From: Monodelphis domestica
Taxonomy: Eukaryota; Chordata; Mammalia; Didelphimorphia; Didelphidae
Assembly (NCBI RefSeq): GCF_027887165.1
Contig: NC_077233.1
Span: 218,470,517-218,534,516 of the forward strand
DNA: 64,000 nucleotides
Direction: 5' to 3'
A model generated the notes under the pieces. The model saw only the letters and a program-made list of their open reading frames with translations, was not told where the DNA came from and did no database searches. This document shows, in pieces, positions 1 to 10,979 of this stretch. Positions within the stretch are counted from its first letter, which is position 1. Each line of letters opens with the position of its first letter. A program made the translations under genes and the position numbers.

Positions 1-1183
1 CTAGCTACCGGAGAAGGAATCAGAATAACCAAAAATACTTGATTTATGCAGATAAGCTAATTCATTTTTCTGGCACAAGCAAAATGAGGGCTTTTCTTTG
101 TGGAACTCAAATGGCTGCACCAGGGGTCTGATTTCAAAGCACATTACTGTATTGGACTTGTTCAAAGAGGATATGAGTGGAAGTGCAAGACTTGTGAGCA
201 GTGTACTTCATGTGGCATGTCAGCACATTCTTCAGATGCTTGCTTTGCATTCATGAAGTAGATGGAGGCATAAGGGTCATTTGGTAGAAAACACTAATGG
301 CACCTGGGTCTGTAACTTGCTGCCCAAAGGCTCATATCTTCCCTCCTGCTAGGAAAGCTGACCTTTGCTTGTAAAAGTGAATGTGACATTTAAAACAGCA
401 GGTGATGTAAAGTGGTATATTTCTACTGTTGAACACATTGATTCTCTGAAAAGAGAAGGTGCCAGGCTTTAGTCAGAGCCTAAAAATAGTACTGAAGTTC
501 TCTTTTGAGAATTACTGTCTGTGACTACAGAGTCGCCAAGAGAAAGGTAGAGTCTTTGTCTTTAGGGTCTCTGCCTGCCCTACCATCCAGGCCCCTTTTT
601 ACTGAGATAAGGTCTATACCCACTTTGAATGGATCAATACTCCTTTTTTTGTGCTGCTCCCTTTTATACTGTGATTTGCTTAAGCCATATAACATAAAAT
701 TTATTTGTACAAACCCTGTGGGACCTTTTCCTTCCTGTCTACACAGCTGCAAAGTGTGCTAAACACACCTTCACTGCTATTACATTGAAGTCTCCTGGGG
801 CTGCTAAGTTGCATGTTATCCTGCTAGCTTAAGGCCTTGAGTCTTTATAGAGAGCCTAGGAGAATATGCCACAGACTAGGCCATGGTTAGAGTATCTATA
901 GTAAAGAGATCCAGACATAGCCTACTTGCCCTGGATATTCTAAACATGATGAGTGATTGGAATAGGTGGGGATGGGGATGGGAAGGAAGTGTCTGCTTTT
1001 AGTATTAAGGACCATTGTAGATCCAGTTGGTATGTTCTTCCAGCAAAAAATAAAAACAAACAGCCAGAAGAGCTGTGGCTCCTCAAGAGGTAGATATCAA
1101 CTACCATCAGTTTAAGAACTTTCAGTTGGCATGCTGGCCAGGCATTAGTTAGATCTTATAAGAGATGCATTAAAAAAACAAAA

Positions 1184-1185
<2 letters not shown>

Positions 1186-1245
<60 letters not shown>

Positions 1246-1254
1246 GCGCGCGCG
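1186..1254. repeat. (CA)n followed by (CG)6
   Basis: About 57 bp of alternating AC runs directly into six CG dinucleotides. Both parts are alternating purine-pyrimidine, the composition most prone to form Z-DNA. Retention of CpG next to the microsatellite is unusual in otherwise CpG-poor DNA. Confidence 0.95.
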
Positions 1255-2793
1255 TTACCCTAACTTAAAACATTCACTTGAAGGAAAATTTATTACCAAC
1301 GAGTTTCTGAAAACTTTTCCCCCTCCTCTTCTGTACTAATTGTGATGCTTTGAGAGCTTGGAGTAAAATTTGACTAAGTTATGAGTCAAATCAGATGTGT
1401 TAGGACATTTTTTTCTCAGTATGTACCAACAGTATACTTTCTTTGAGGAACAAAACTTTTTAGAAGCAAAGGATAAATGGGTAAAGAGACTTTTCTTCAA
1501 AATCAGTTCTTCAGTTTTTGGAGAGGTGTTTGGAGTCCATTTCAGTGGCCCTTTTTCTGGGAGCACTTCTGTTGCCCAGTTACAGTGGAACAGACTATGG
1601 TAACCAGAAGAGTCAGACTTCTGCTTGTCCCCTACCAAGGAGAATTCCCATATTATCAAGAGTTGAAAAAATCCTCATACTTTCCTCTTAATAGCTGTAT
1701 TTTGCTTAAATAGAGACCAATTCTTTTTGGATCTTACCTTTGGAAAAAAGATATTAATGGATTCTTTAGGGACATTCTAATTGTAAACAATGGCAGAGGT
1801 TTTTTGATGTAGCTATTAGTATCGTGCATCCTAATGGTATCCCCTTAGTTTGAAGAGCATCTTGAGGGAGATAGGGTAGGAAATGAGTGGGAAACTAAAC
1901 CTTCATTGTAGAATGATCTGAGTAGATCAGGGAATTTCCTTTTTAACATGTCTTAGTTCTGAGTCAAGTATGGCTGTGAGAGATTCCTGAGGAGCCATTT
2001 GCTGGATCAACTCTTAATTGTAAGGGGCAATGGAGGTATACGAGTCCCAGGAAATTGGTCTGAGACTTGGAAATAGCTTATGCAGGTTGCACATCCAAAA
2101 GCTCTCTAGGTAGATTGGCTTCCCATTATATTCTTCAGAGGTACCAATCCTCTCAAAGGAAGACCATTTAGTATGTACAGTAGCCTAACATCAATGCCAA
2201 AATATCATCAACTTCAGGGGAAAGTGAGTCAGGGTACACTGTTATGAATATGGAACAATGCTTGCCATTCAAAAAAAGTGACTTCTGACATGGCTTAGAC
2301 CAATAGTGAAACTTAATGGCATAAATAATTGTGGAGTTTTAATATGGAAAGCATGCCTTTATTATCTCGGGCTCCATATATATATTTTTTGGAGTTGGGA
2401 GATTTTTGACACAAATCATGGTATAGATGTGAAACTTTATATTAAATGGTCCTTGATAGTTCTCTCTTAGATCCTACCCACTCTTTGGGAGCTTTGACTT
2501 TCAGCAATATTTATTCAGCAATATTTAGGGAAAAGCCCTTTGGTGAATACTCTACATTAAAAGGGGCTTTTGGAAGAGATGGTTATCTTAGGAAACCTGA
2601 TGTGAGGACTGAGTGGAAAGTTGGTTTGACTGAAATGAAGACCTTTTCCTGGTTGGGGCTGATTTACCATTTCTTTTGCCTTGCTGTACTAGTTTTATGT
2701 ATGAAGCACTTTATCAATTTGCAGGAATTAGTTATTACTACAGCTGATGAACTGGAAAATGTTTACAAATTATTACACTCCCAAACCTTTATC

Positions 2794-2799
2794 AATAAA
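2794..2799 (+). terminator. Poly(A) signal AATAAA, plus strand
   Basis: A canonical AATAAA is followed after about 40 bases by a GT-rich stretch (2838-2880) suited to CstF binding. It would end the transcript entering from the left edge. The gene is not proven; SNX8 is the syntenic candidate. Confidence 0.5.
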
Positions 2800-2914
2800 A
2801 CATATATATGAACAAATGTTATTAAATGTATTTGCAAGAGGTGTGCGACAGGTCTAAGTTACTGTGTGTGGTTGGCTTTCTCTGCTTATCCTCCTTCTGT
2901 AGAATTATATTATG

Positions 2915-3125
2915 GCAGGATGGTGTATTGAAAAGAGCACCGGGTTAGGATGCAGACCCGAGTCCTTAGTGCTGGCTCTGCCACCTCTGAGCCTTGTGAC
3001 CTCAGACAAGTCATTCAACCTCTGGAGCCCCAAGTTTCCACATGTAAAATAGGGGCAACCTCACAGTGTGATGAAAATACTTTATAAAATATAAAGAACT
3101 CTGTAATGGGAGCTTGTAGTATTAT
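2915..3125 (+). repeat. MIR-type SINE
   Basis: The stretch carries the MIR hallmarks in order: a body reading roughly 'gccttgtgacctcagacaag', a 'tcattcaacctctg' core, a 'cccaagtttccacatgtaaaatag' segment and a decayed AT-rich 3' tail. It lies between the two convergent poly(A) signals. Confidence 0.75.
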
Positions 3126-3331
3126 TACTCTTTTAAGCTAGTAAAATGTTACTGGTGTCAGATGAGGGAAGACTCCCATGTTAAGGGGACAGGTACTTAT
3201 TTTCTCCTTAAAGAATGAGAGGTTCTGACAAGCTTAGTGTATGAATTCAAAGGGATGATTTCGAAATAGTCTCTCAACTTAGAAAGCCCAGAAAGAATCC
3301 AGTCAGCACTTTGCAAATCACATGCCATGTT

Positions 3332-3337
3332 TTTATT
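3332..3337 (-). terminator. NUDT1: Candidate NUDT1 poly(A) signal
   Basis: On the minus strand this reads AATAAA, about 460 bases past the NUDT1 stop codon. It is the first canonical signal downstream that I found. The sequence between it and the stop (3338-3794) shows no other gene and is taken as the NUDT1 3' UTR. A shorter 3' UTR using a variant signal cannot be excluded. Confidence 0.45.
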
Positions 3338-3794
3338 TTCCATTATCTGTCAGAATCTTCAGCAGGAAAAGAAAGAAGAAGCCTCATGGTTCTAGGATAT
3401 AGGAAACATCCCATTTCTCTGGGGTGGCTGTTGCCCCCTAGTGTGGGCTATTGGCATGATTCATTGACAAATACTGCACCATGGATCAGTCCCATACTTT
3501 TTAACACTTCAAACCAAATGACCCTTGTGGTTCCTGGTCCATTCAACCTATGAGTCATTCCTGGGTGCTCTCACTATGTGACATGTACAATTGCAAGGAA
3601 ACAGTTCATGGTCTTACATCATTTTCTTGTTCCCCAAATAGATACCAAGTATTAAATTTCCTTAAAAACCAAGGACAGTAAAACCCTTGCCTACATTCCA
3701 CACAGCCTAAATAAATTGAGGCTGTATAACAGCCAACTTCCCTAGCTTATATAGGCTTACGTATGTCATGTTAAAGGCACTGGTTTCTCTCTTT

Positions 3795-3967
3795 TTAGAC
3801 AATTTCCACTTCATTCAGTGTGTAGCTTAGGATGATATCTTGTCCCTGGAACTTAAAATATCCATGGAATTTCTTCTTTTGGAGCATTAGTGGAAACCAG
3901 TAGCTGTCATCTGGCCACATATCTCTGAAGGGAATCTGCTTCAACTGGAACCACTGGGGGCACATTT
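3795..3967 (-). CDS. NUDT1: NUDT1 last coding exon with stop
   Basis: The TAG acceptor at 3970-3968 leads into Glu100-Met101. The exon encodes [20 protein letters not shown] with W117, D119 and D120 of the substrate pocket, then the [10 protein letters not shown] strand and a C terminus NEVEIV before TAA at 3797-3795. All parts align without gaps to the remembered human sequence. Confidence 0.95.
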
Positions 3968-6900
3968 CTATACCAGTGAGGAGAGAAACAAAAATTCACT
4001 CATTTGAAAACAAATGCAACTTACTTTTATTCTTTGGAACCTAAAATCCATCAACATTTCTGATTCTAGTCTTATATGCAAGGATTCAGCTAGTTTGCTA
4101 GTTGGTACAGGGGCAAGAGTGGTGAATTGGAGTTCGTTGACCTTGGTTCAGATGATCAGTAGGTGATTAAACAAAGATTGACTGACTAGATCTGAAGTCA
4201 TTACCAGAAGTTCCAATAGCTCTTCCTCCTGGAAACATCAAAGATTTAAGTGCTACCTGAGTGACTGAATAATGCATTCTCTCTGGGCTCTAAAATGAAG
4301 GGCTATAATTTGATCATCTTTGAGATCCCTTTCTGCCATAAGTCCTTTAACCCTATCTCATTTCATCACAAAAGGGATATTGTGGAAATGCCCTAATCTC
4401 AAACTAGGCAAGTTTTACCCAAGGCTTGGTTCCATTTGTTTGACTTCCTTACAGCTGGCTAAAACAGTGGTGGGGATGAATGAAAAACCAGCCATGTAGA
4501 AAGCGTGGGTTGCAAAGTTTGTCTTAACCCAGAGTGTACAGTTGACACCCATGCTTTCTGAATTGATTGTCCATGCTGTATTTGGGTGGAAAGGGCTGCA
4601 ACTTGTTTGAAACTACCAACAAAACACACACACACACACACACACACTGCTTACCATCACTTTCTTTTGGAGTCCCGTGAAAACTATCCGCATAAAAGAT
4701 GTGAACATCCATCAGCTCAGTGTTGCCTACAAATTCAAATGTGATTTTTCCTATCTTCTGCAAAGTGTCCACGATTAGTCCACTCTCCTCTAGCAATTCC
4801 CTGTATTAGTAGAAAATGGGAAATCACTGAGCAGACTTCATTCTTAAAAATGAGGAGGAGGGTAAAGGGGAGAATAATAAGTCCCTTGGGATATTCTGAC
4901 AAGCTTGGCTTTTCATGCTCTTTCCTACCTTATTGCTTTCTCGGTTCTGGTTTGTTTTTGTTTTTTTTTAAGATGCATTTTTTATTAAGATCTTCTAGAT
5001 TGCCAAAAATTTCCTCTCTACCATTTCGTATAACAAAGAATTTTTTTTTTAAGAGGAAGAGGGAAAAAAAGTCAGCACGGTATATTTAAAAAATTCTGAC
5101 ACACAATATTCTATCCACACCCAAGGATGCCCCCCCAACTTTTGCAAAGGAGTAGGGGAAAGTGCCTCCTGTTTCTTCTTTGGGGCCAAGACTGTTCTTG
5201 GTAATTTTGCAACATTTATTTTAGTTGTTTGGTGGTAGTGGTTCTATTTATGATGTTGTCATTGTGCATCTGGTTTCATGGCTCTGTTTGGCTCCTTTCC
5301 TACAACAGCATATTGTCCAGATAATTTTTGCTAAGGGTCTGATTTGTTTGGAGGATCTTTGAACAAAATGAATTAATTAGCTCCCAGACCTCTGTTGTTT
5401 CCAGAAGGAGCTATTTGATTTCTAGTAATGACTAAAAGTATAGGCAACTTTTGATTATCCATGTACTAATTATCTGCAACAAAATTTTAATTCCAGTCTC
5501 TAACAGCACACTGTACTCCCAGGACACTTCTATAACTAACCAAACAATATGTGCTTGGGGGATGAAATTTAATTTTATTATTACCCAAAGCAAAATAGAA
5601 TTGGGATGGTAAATCTTATGTTGCTACAGTATCTTGGGGGAAAACCTACATAATGTACAACTAGGTCAGAAATTAGTTTTATGAATCAGCCACTGTTTTG
5701 GGTTATCTCCTCCACTACTTGTTTTCATTAGGGTAGCTCATTGAGAGTTTGCTGTACAAGGGCCTGGAATGAGCTATGTATGTTTTAACAATGCTTATGA
5801 AAATACAGCTGGTATGCCACAGAGATTTAAGTCTGCCCAGAACAAAGGAGTTCATGTTAGAAATCTTAAATTATCTAAGCTTGCCACTAACTTTATGACC
5901 TTTGGCAAATGAATTTTATTCAGTTTTCACACTTGGGAAACTAAGCCAGGAAACAAACTACATTAATACTTTTCCTTTTATTTTTTTGGTTTCCAGAAAA
6001 TATATACTAAATTAAGTCTGGCCAGTTTTATGCAATTTTACTTCATTCTTTTACCTCCATTCTCAAATGTAAAATTGAAACACTAAGTATAATTACTTTC
6101 CTTGCTTATAACTTTTGGGATTCCAGTAACAAGCAGTAAGGGAAGCTTTGTTAATTTAAAAAATCATTAGGTTAAATGGTTTTATTTAGACTAATGTATT
6201 CCTCAGCTTGCAATATACCTTGACCCTACTATCAAGGCTAGGAAATAAAACTCCCATCTGTTGTCTTAGTTCGCTATCTCAGATGTGTAAACATAACTGA
6301 TATTTTGAAAGGTGAAATCTGTTCATCTGAGATGGTTAATTAAAATTAGACTTGACCTAAAAAGGAATTGTGTGTCTTCTTTTTGGGGGGGGTAAATGGC
6401 TCCCCAATTAAGTGTAATGGGAATTCTTAGCAGGGGCTCTAGCCTCTCTGAAGCAGCAGGGTAGTAGATCTCATTTTTAAAAAAATTACATGCCAATTTG
6501 ATGTTTTGACTAATTTTAGTTAATCTTCCCAGAGTATGTGGCAGTATTTGAATTATCAATAATTTCCTCCTTGGCAAAGCTAAAAGCTCTATTTCATGGG
6601 CTATGGTAATTAGACAGATGAGAGCAACATTATTCTAGTTTGCTGAAGAATTTGATTGTATGCCTGTGCCATTCAGTTCTCTAGATAGCAGAAGGAGAAA
6701 CTAATGGATAATAAATTAAACAAAAATACTGAACTGATGTGCTTCTGTTAATATGAGGAAATGGGAAGGTAGATGTTCCACAATCCTGAGAGTTTCAGCA
6801 CAGCTTGATCAGACACGCAGTTTTACTTCTTGCATCTCTGGGGAAAATTCATTATTCCATCTCAATTACTTACTTGACATTGATATGTTAACTTTGTTTC

Positions 6901-9215
6901 TGCTGTGTTCCTGGCAGTTGATATGAGATAGACCTGGGTTCTCCATTTGTACCTGATGCATATTAAACACAAATTACTCCTGACACCTATTAGCTATGGG
7001 GCCATGGGCAAGTCACTAGAATTCTTTAAGCCTCAGTTTCCTCATCTGTAAAATGATTTAAATAATACCTGTAGTACTTATCTCATGTGCTATTGTGAAA
7101 CTTGTGATAATATATGTAAATAGTGTTATCACCTTTGAAATACCATCTAAATGTTTATGTAGGACAAACATGTTTAATTGCTATTTAGGAAGGTCCACTG
7201 CAGAGCTAAGAATCATTCAACCTTTTTTATTGTCTGCCTTTCAACCAATCCAGCATTCCAGGCCTGGCTGCTGCTCAAACAAAGCCAGTGAGGTTAGAGT
7301 AGGCCAAATCACTGAACCACTACAGCCTTGACCATCACTGAGGTTATAAGGTTACCTCTGAAACCAGGATATACTGATAAAAGAAAATTATGTGAAAGCC
7401 TTGACTCTGCCATTGCAACAGAATCAAATGCTACTTCAAGTCCAGTGAATAATGTTTATCCTATGGTGCCTGCTTAATTTTAGAATTTTACTTACAAAAT
7501 AAGTGAAATTCCCCCTCAGATGGCAAAATGGTGCCACTGTCTGACAGAGTAAACTAAGCAGACTCAAAGGAAAGGAGGGGAACTTCAGCTATCTTTTTCC
7601 TGCTTTTAAACATAGTAAGGAGCCAGTTTCTATGTACCCAACCCAGACCAAAAAAGCACATTGCTTTGTATAGGGCCAATTAATGAAATCCAGCAGTAAA
7701 GGAAATTCCTTCCAGGGTGAGCTTTTGCCTGCAAACTGCAACTAGGATTATCTGGCATTTTGAGGTCCAGTGAACTGACTGGTGGGATGTATACAAAGGA
7801 AGTAGTCTTCTTTTAGGATTCTGAAGTGGCTAGGGAAAGGAGAAACTCAGGTAAGGATGCAGGTTTTTTTGTTTTTTAAAACCTTTACATCCCGTATTAG
7901 AATCAATACTATGTATTTTGTAATACATAGTTGTAAGAGTTGTAAGGGCTAGACAATGGGGGTCAAGTGACTTGCCCAGGATCACACAACTAGGAAGTGT
8001 CTGAGGCTACATTTGAACCCAGGACCTCCTATTTCTAGGCCTGGCTCTCCTGGGCCAACTAGCTGCCCCTTCAGTGACTGTTTAATCTTGTCTTCTCCCT
8101 TTTTCTCATAATTTTATAGAGTTCAACTACTGTATATTGAAGGAGTCTGGACAACTCTTCTCCCAGAATGGAGAGGGAAAGGTAGACAGAAACAGATAGA
8201 ATGACAGTCCGTTAGTGCATCTTCTGAACACCTAATTTTTTAAAATCAATTCTTGTGTCCATCCTTCCTCATGACAGTCAAAAATACCCAGGACCTCTTC
8301 TGAGCATCAAAGATAATCTATATTAACTCTTGGAAGTGCCATATAAATGCCATTATCTTATATTGGGCCATTTGCAAGGTTACAATGCCTTTTGTTGTTC
8401 TGATTACAATAAAACAATGGCCTTTCTAGGTCTTTTAGTCATAGCCCATTCTTAGAAGGGGTGGTGTCCTAGAACTGGCAGGCTTAAGCCTGCTCTTCTG
8501 TGTCAGGACCAGAACAAACTATGAGATAGGAGAGTGACAATGAAATTGCCTGAGCACTGAGTGTCTGGTTAGTGTTAGATTGTATGTGTTCAATTGTTTC
8601 AGTCATGTCTGACTCTTTGTGATCCCATTTAGGGTTTTCTTAGCAGAGATACTGGAGTGGTTTGTCATTTCCTTCTCCAGCTCATTTTATAGATGAAGAA
8701 ACTGAGACAAACAGGGTAAATGACTTGCTTCAGTTCACATTGCTAGTAAGGGCCAGATTTGAATTCTGGTAGATTGAGCCTTCCTGATTCCTGGCACTAT
8801 ATTCCCTAAGGTGACATCTAGGGGCCCCTGTTAGTTTGTATAGCATTAGTCAAATCAACTGTAGTAGTTACATTGTGAGATTATCAATTATCTCTGATTC
8901 TTGAAACTGTTGCCTGGATTAGTGTAGAATTTAGGGATTTGTTTTTTCTACATCTGGAAGTGGCCTTTTTGTTGCAAACTTATTATTTTCAAAATTAAAT
9001 GAAAGCTTTCCTATAGTGAAGTCCCCCCTATCCTACCACCATGCTTAAGCCCATTCCATTCACCTTTTGGCTCCTTCCTCAATAGTCTCTCCATCTTCTA
9101 CTTTCCCCCCAAATCCATTCCATTTCCCAGCTCCAAAGCCACGTTTCTTCATTCCTAGAAGAATTTGCTGAGGCTTCATCACGAAAACCAAGGTATAAAT
9201 CCGAGAAGTGAACAT
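3795..9215 (-). CDS. NUDT1: NUDT1 (MTH1), oxidised purine nucleoside triphosphate hydrolase, complete coding region in three exons
   Basis: NUDT1 hydrolyses oxidised purine nucleotides such as 8-oxo-dGTP and 2-OH-dATP to monophosphates, keeping them out of DNA; it acts in cytosol, mitochondria and nucleus. Coding exons are 9064-9215, 4655-4800 and 3795-3967, joined in phase by GT-AG sites to give 156 residues, the same length as human p18. The Nudix box is complete: G37, E43, R51-E52-L53, E55-E56 and G58. The base-recognition residues N33, W117, D119 and D120 are present. Residue 83 is Val, the common human allele. The chosen start aligns with the human p18 start; the frame stays open through the 10 bases of exon upstream. 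The promoter is inferred near 18.3 kb, shared with MRM2. Nothing suggests decay. Confidence 0.96.
3968..4654 (-). other. NUDT1: NUDT1 intron between coding exons 2 and 3
   Basis: About 690 bases with GTAAGC and TAG ends. Apart from the (TG)12 tract near its donor I see only faint MIR-like debris around 4270-4340 and no gene. Confidence 0.8.
4624..4647. repeat. (AC)12 / (TG)12 microsatellite beside a splice donor
   Basis: In the NUDT1 sense this is a (GT)n tract starting at intron base 8, right after GTAAGCA. (UG)n in RNA is a known target of CELF and TDP-43 type proteins, so it could tune use of this donor; that is inference. Confidence 0.95.
4655..4800 (-). CDS. NUDT1: NUDT1 second coding exon
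   Basis: The acceptor CAG lies at 4803-4801 and the exon opens GGAATTG, completing Arg51. It encodes [13 protein letters not shown] through FHGTPKESD, so it holds the catalytic REUXEEXGU half of the Nudix box and Val83. The donor GTAAGC is at 4654 and is followed, from intron base 8, by twelve TG units. Confidence 0.95.
4950..5340 (-). repeat. Old L1-like LINE 3' end
   Basis: The stretch reads as the antisense of a LINE 3' UTR: T-rich start, then 'ccatttcgtataacaaag', then 'ttctttggggccaag' and a 'tttggctcctttcc' segment. The same signature recurs near 53.1 kb and 60.85-61.45 kb. It is well diverged. Family assignment is by pattern only. Confidence 0.5.
5341..6900. other. NUDT1 intron, no feature seen
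   Basis: AT-rich unique sequence within the large NUDT1 intron. I find no exon, RNA gene or clear repeat. Confidence 0.5.
6905..7135 (+). repeat. MIR/Ther1-type SINE
   Basis: Recognisable core 'ctatggggccatgggcaagtca', then 'cctcagtttcctcatctgta' and a diverged tail. The 7136-7860 stretch to its right holds nothing I can assign. Confidence 0.7.
7863..8070 (-). repeat. SINE1/WSINE-like marsupial SINE
   Basis: A tRNA-derived SINE in antisense. The T-rich tail is on the left, then 'agaatcaatact', 'aagtgacttgcccaggatca', 'tttgaacccaggacctcct' and a right end in 'agctgcccct'. This family recurs through the window and is the main evidence for a marsupial host. Confidence 0.88.
8585..8832 (-). repeat. 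MAR1-like marsupial SINE
   Basis: Antisense copy with the diagnostic 'tctgactctttgtgatccca', 'ccttctccagctcatttta' and 'gaagaaactgagacaaacag' blocks. Similar copies lie at 41970-42180 and 46150-46405. The family name is from memory. Confidence 0.75.
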
Positions 9216-9225
9216 ATTTATTTTC
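9064..9225 (-). CDS. NUDT1: NUDT1 first coding exon
   Basis: On the minus strand a pyrimidine tract and CACAG acceptor end at 9226. Ten untranslated bases follow, then ATG at 9215-9213. The exon encodes residues 1-51 ([12 protein letters not shown]... to ...EEGAKR), including [12 protein letters not shown] and the first half of the Nudix box. The donor is GTGAAT at 9063. The last Arg codon is split across the junction. Confidence 0.94.
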
Positions 9226-9720
9226 CTGTGTAAGAAGAAAAGGAAGTGAGTAAAAATCTAGATCTACTATTCTTGTGGGAAATACTAAAGCAAAAAGGAT
9301 CTGGGAACTGGTGAATAAATCACGTGAATAAATGTTAATAGTTATGCAATCCATCTGGCATTAACTGGACAACCAGCATAGTATAGTGGGTTTAAATTTC
9401 AGCTCAGCACTGTGTGGAAAGCCCTATAGATAGAACTATTATTATTATCATCATCATCCTTGCTGCATAGTAGAAATAATGCTAATTAGTTTATCAGTGC
9501 CCATAATGGGGATGTGGAACTTAAAGACAATTCAGAGGTTCAATTTACACCTAAATAAAATTAATTGGAGAATATTCTACATGGCAGGATGTTTTTGGTC
9601 TTGCTTTATATTCACCGAGGCTATTCAAGTGAAAAAACATTTGTTGAAATGTCTACTATGTGCGAGACATTAAGGATACAAATTTAAAAATGAGATAGTC
9701 CATGCTTTCAAGGAGTTTAC

Positions 9721-10890
9721 TTTTTTTTTTTTAAACCCATACCTTCCTCCTTAGAACCAAAGCTATTCCAAGTTTTTGAGGTACAAGAGTGGTAAGGGCT
9801 AGGAAATGAGTTAATAGACTTGCTGAGGGTGATACAACTAGGTCAAACAACTAGTATCTGAGGTCAAATTTTGTTACAAGGGAATCACTTTAAAAGACTG
9901 ATATATATTAATTTAAGGTCGCCAAGGAATCAGCTATGTAATTCCTAAATGAAAAACTCAAGTCAGCCATCAGCCTTTTTTGGAGTTTAATTACAATAGG
10001 AGCAAGAAAGGAATTAGAGATATATATAGAGAGAGAAGGGAATAGGGCTTAAATACCCCTTCTGTTTAGGCTGGGCCAAAAGGCCCAAGCCCTTAGATAG
10101 CTGGGGCAAAGAAAAGAGATCAGTCCCTATTACTCACGTGTCCAAAATGGAGAAACAGTCTCAGAGGCCCCCACCTTCAGCTTCCTTCCGAGCAAGCTCC
10201 TCAGAGCCCAGGAACCACACCGACCAAAAACTCAACCCCCCCCCCCCCCCCTCGACTCTCCAGACCCTCCTATCTTTAAGGAAACCATCCAAGTTGCCTC
10301 CCCTCAGTCCTCACATCTACCAATCACTCTTCATCAATTTCCCTGTCAATGGAGGCTCTCGCTTAACCCAGGACCGCCCAGAGGTTTCTGGCTTTTGCAC
10401 ATGTCTGTTGAAGGTCATATTTTTCAAATGATTAAATCTTTACTCCTTTGTTACAGCCCTTTCTAAATCCTGTTAAACTTGAGTATGGTAGAGATTGGAA
10501 TAATTAAATTTTGATCTAGGCTGCAGCCCTTACTCAATCCTATTAGGACTGAATAGGGTGGAGTATCTCCATTGTATCAATTCTAAAATCAATCAAGACT
10601 CAAAGAAATTCCTGTTCTATGCTTAAGCATAGGTCAAAGTCCTTTCCATTGTTCAGCAAAAGGTTTCTGTCCTAAAGTAATCTTAAGAAGGGAAGAGAAG
10701 GAACCTCCCATGCCAATGGGGTTCCCATTCCAATAGACTATCAGTAAGAAATTTTCCAAGTATGAAATATCCCAATGGTGAAATTACCAACATTTATAAG
10801 TCTAAGGAAATTTGAGGTTTACAATTTGAACCTAGGACCTCCTGCCTCTAGGCTTGGCTCTCAATCCACTGTGCTACTCAGCTGCCCCCT
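9721..10890 (-). repeat. SINE1-like element split by an LTR
   Basis: The SINE 3' part (9721-9871) and 5' part (10824-10890, ending in 'gctgccccct') are adjacent pieces of one antisense SINE, separated by the LTR at 9872-10823. The LTR is therefore younger than this SINE copy. Confidence 0.85.
9872..10823 (-). mobile_element. Solo LTR of an endogenous retrovirus, 4-bp target duplication
   Basis: A 952-bp fossil LTR bounded by TG...CA and flanked on both sides by ATTT, as expected for an ERV1-like integrase. In the minus sense it begins TGTAAACC, carries a TATTTAAG promoter-like box and an ATTAAA signal, and ends GTAACA. No internal viral region is attached. It lies in the first NUDT1 intron in the same sense as that gene. 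A close relative sits at 25362-26303. Confidence 0.85.
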
Positions 10891-10979
10891 AAGGAGTTTT
10901 TTAATAGGACAGTAATATAACACTAACAGAAGAGTGGTGGTCAGGGAAGGGCAGTTTGGGTTGTCACAGTAATTGTGAG

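Larger units (their letters stand above)
1..2815 (+). other. Probable 3' UTR of the upstream convergent gene (SNX8 by synteny)
   Basis: No protein-coding exon of a known gene could be identified here. The stretch is almost free of recognisable SINEs, LINEs and LTRs, unlike the rest of the window, and ends in a plus-strand AATAAA followed by a GT-rich stretch. That is the architecture of a long terminal exon. In human 7p22 the gene lying tail to tail with NUDT1 is SNX8, so the SNX8 3' UTR is the best guess. This rests on synteny; no SNX8 codons are visible. The only clear repeat is a dinucleotide tract at 1186-1254. Confidence 0.38.
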
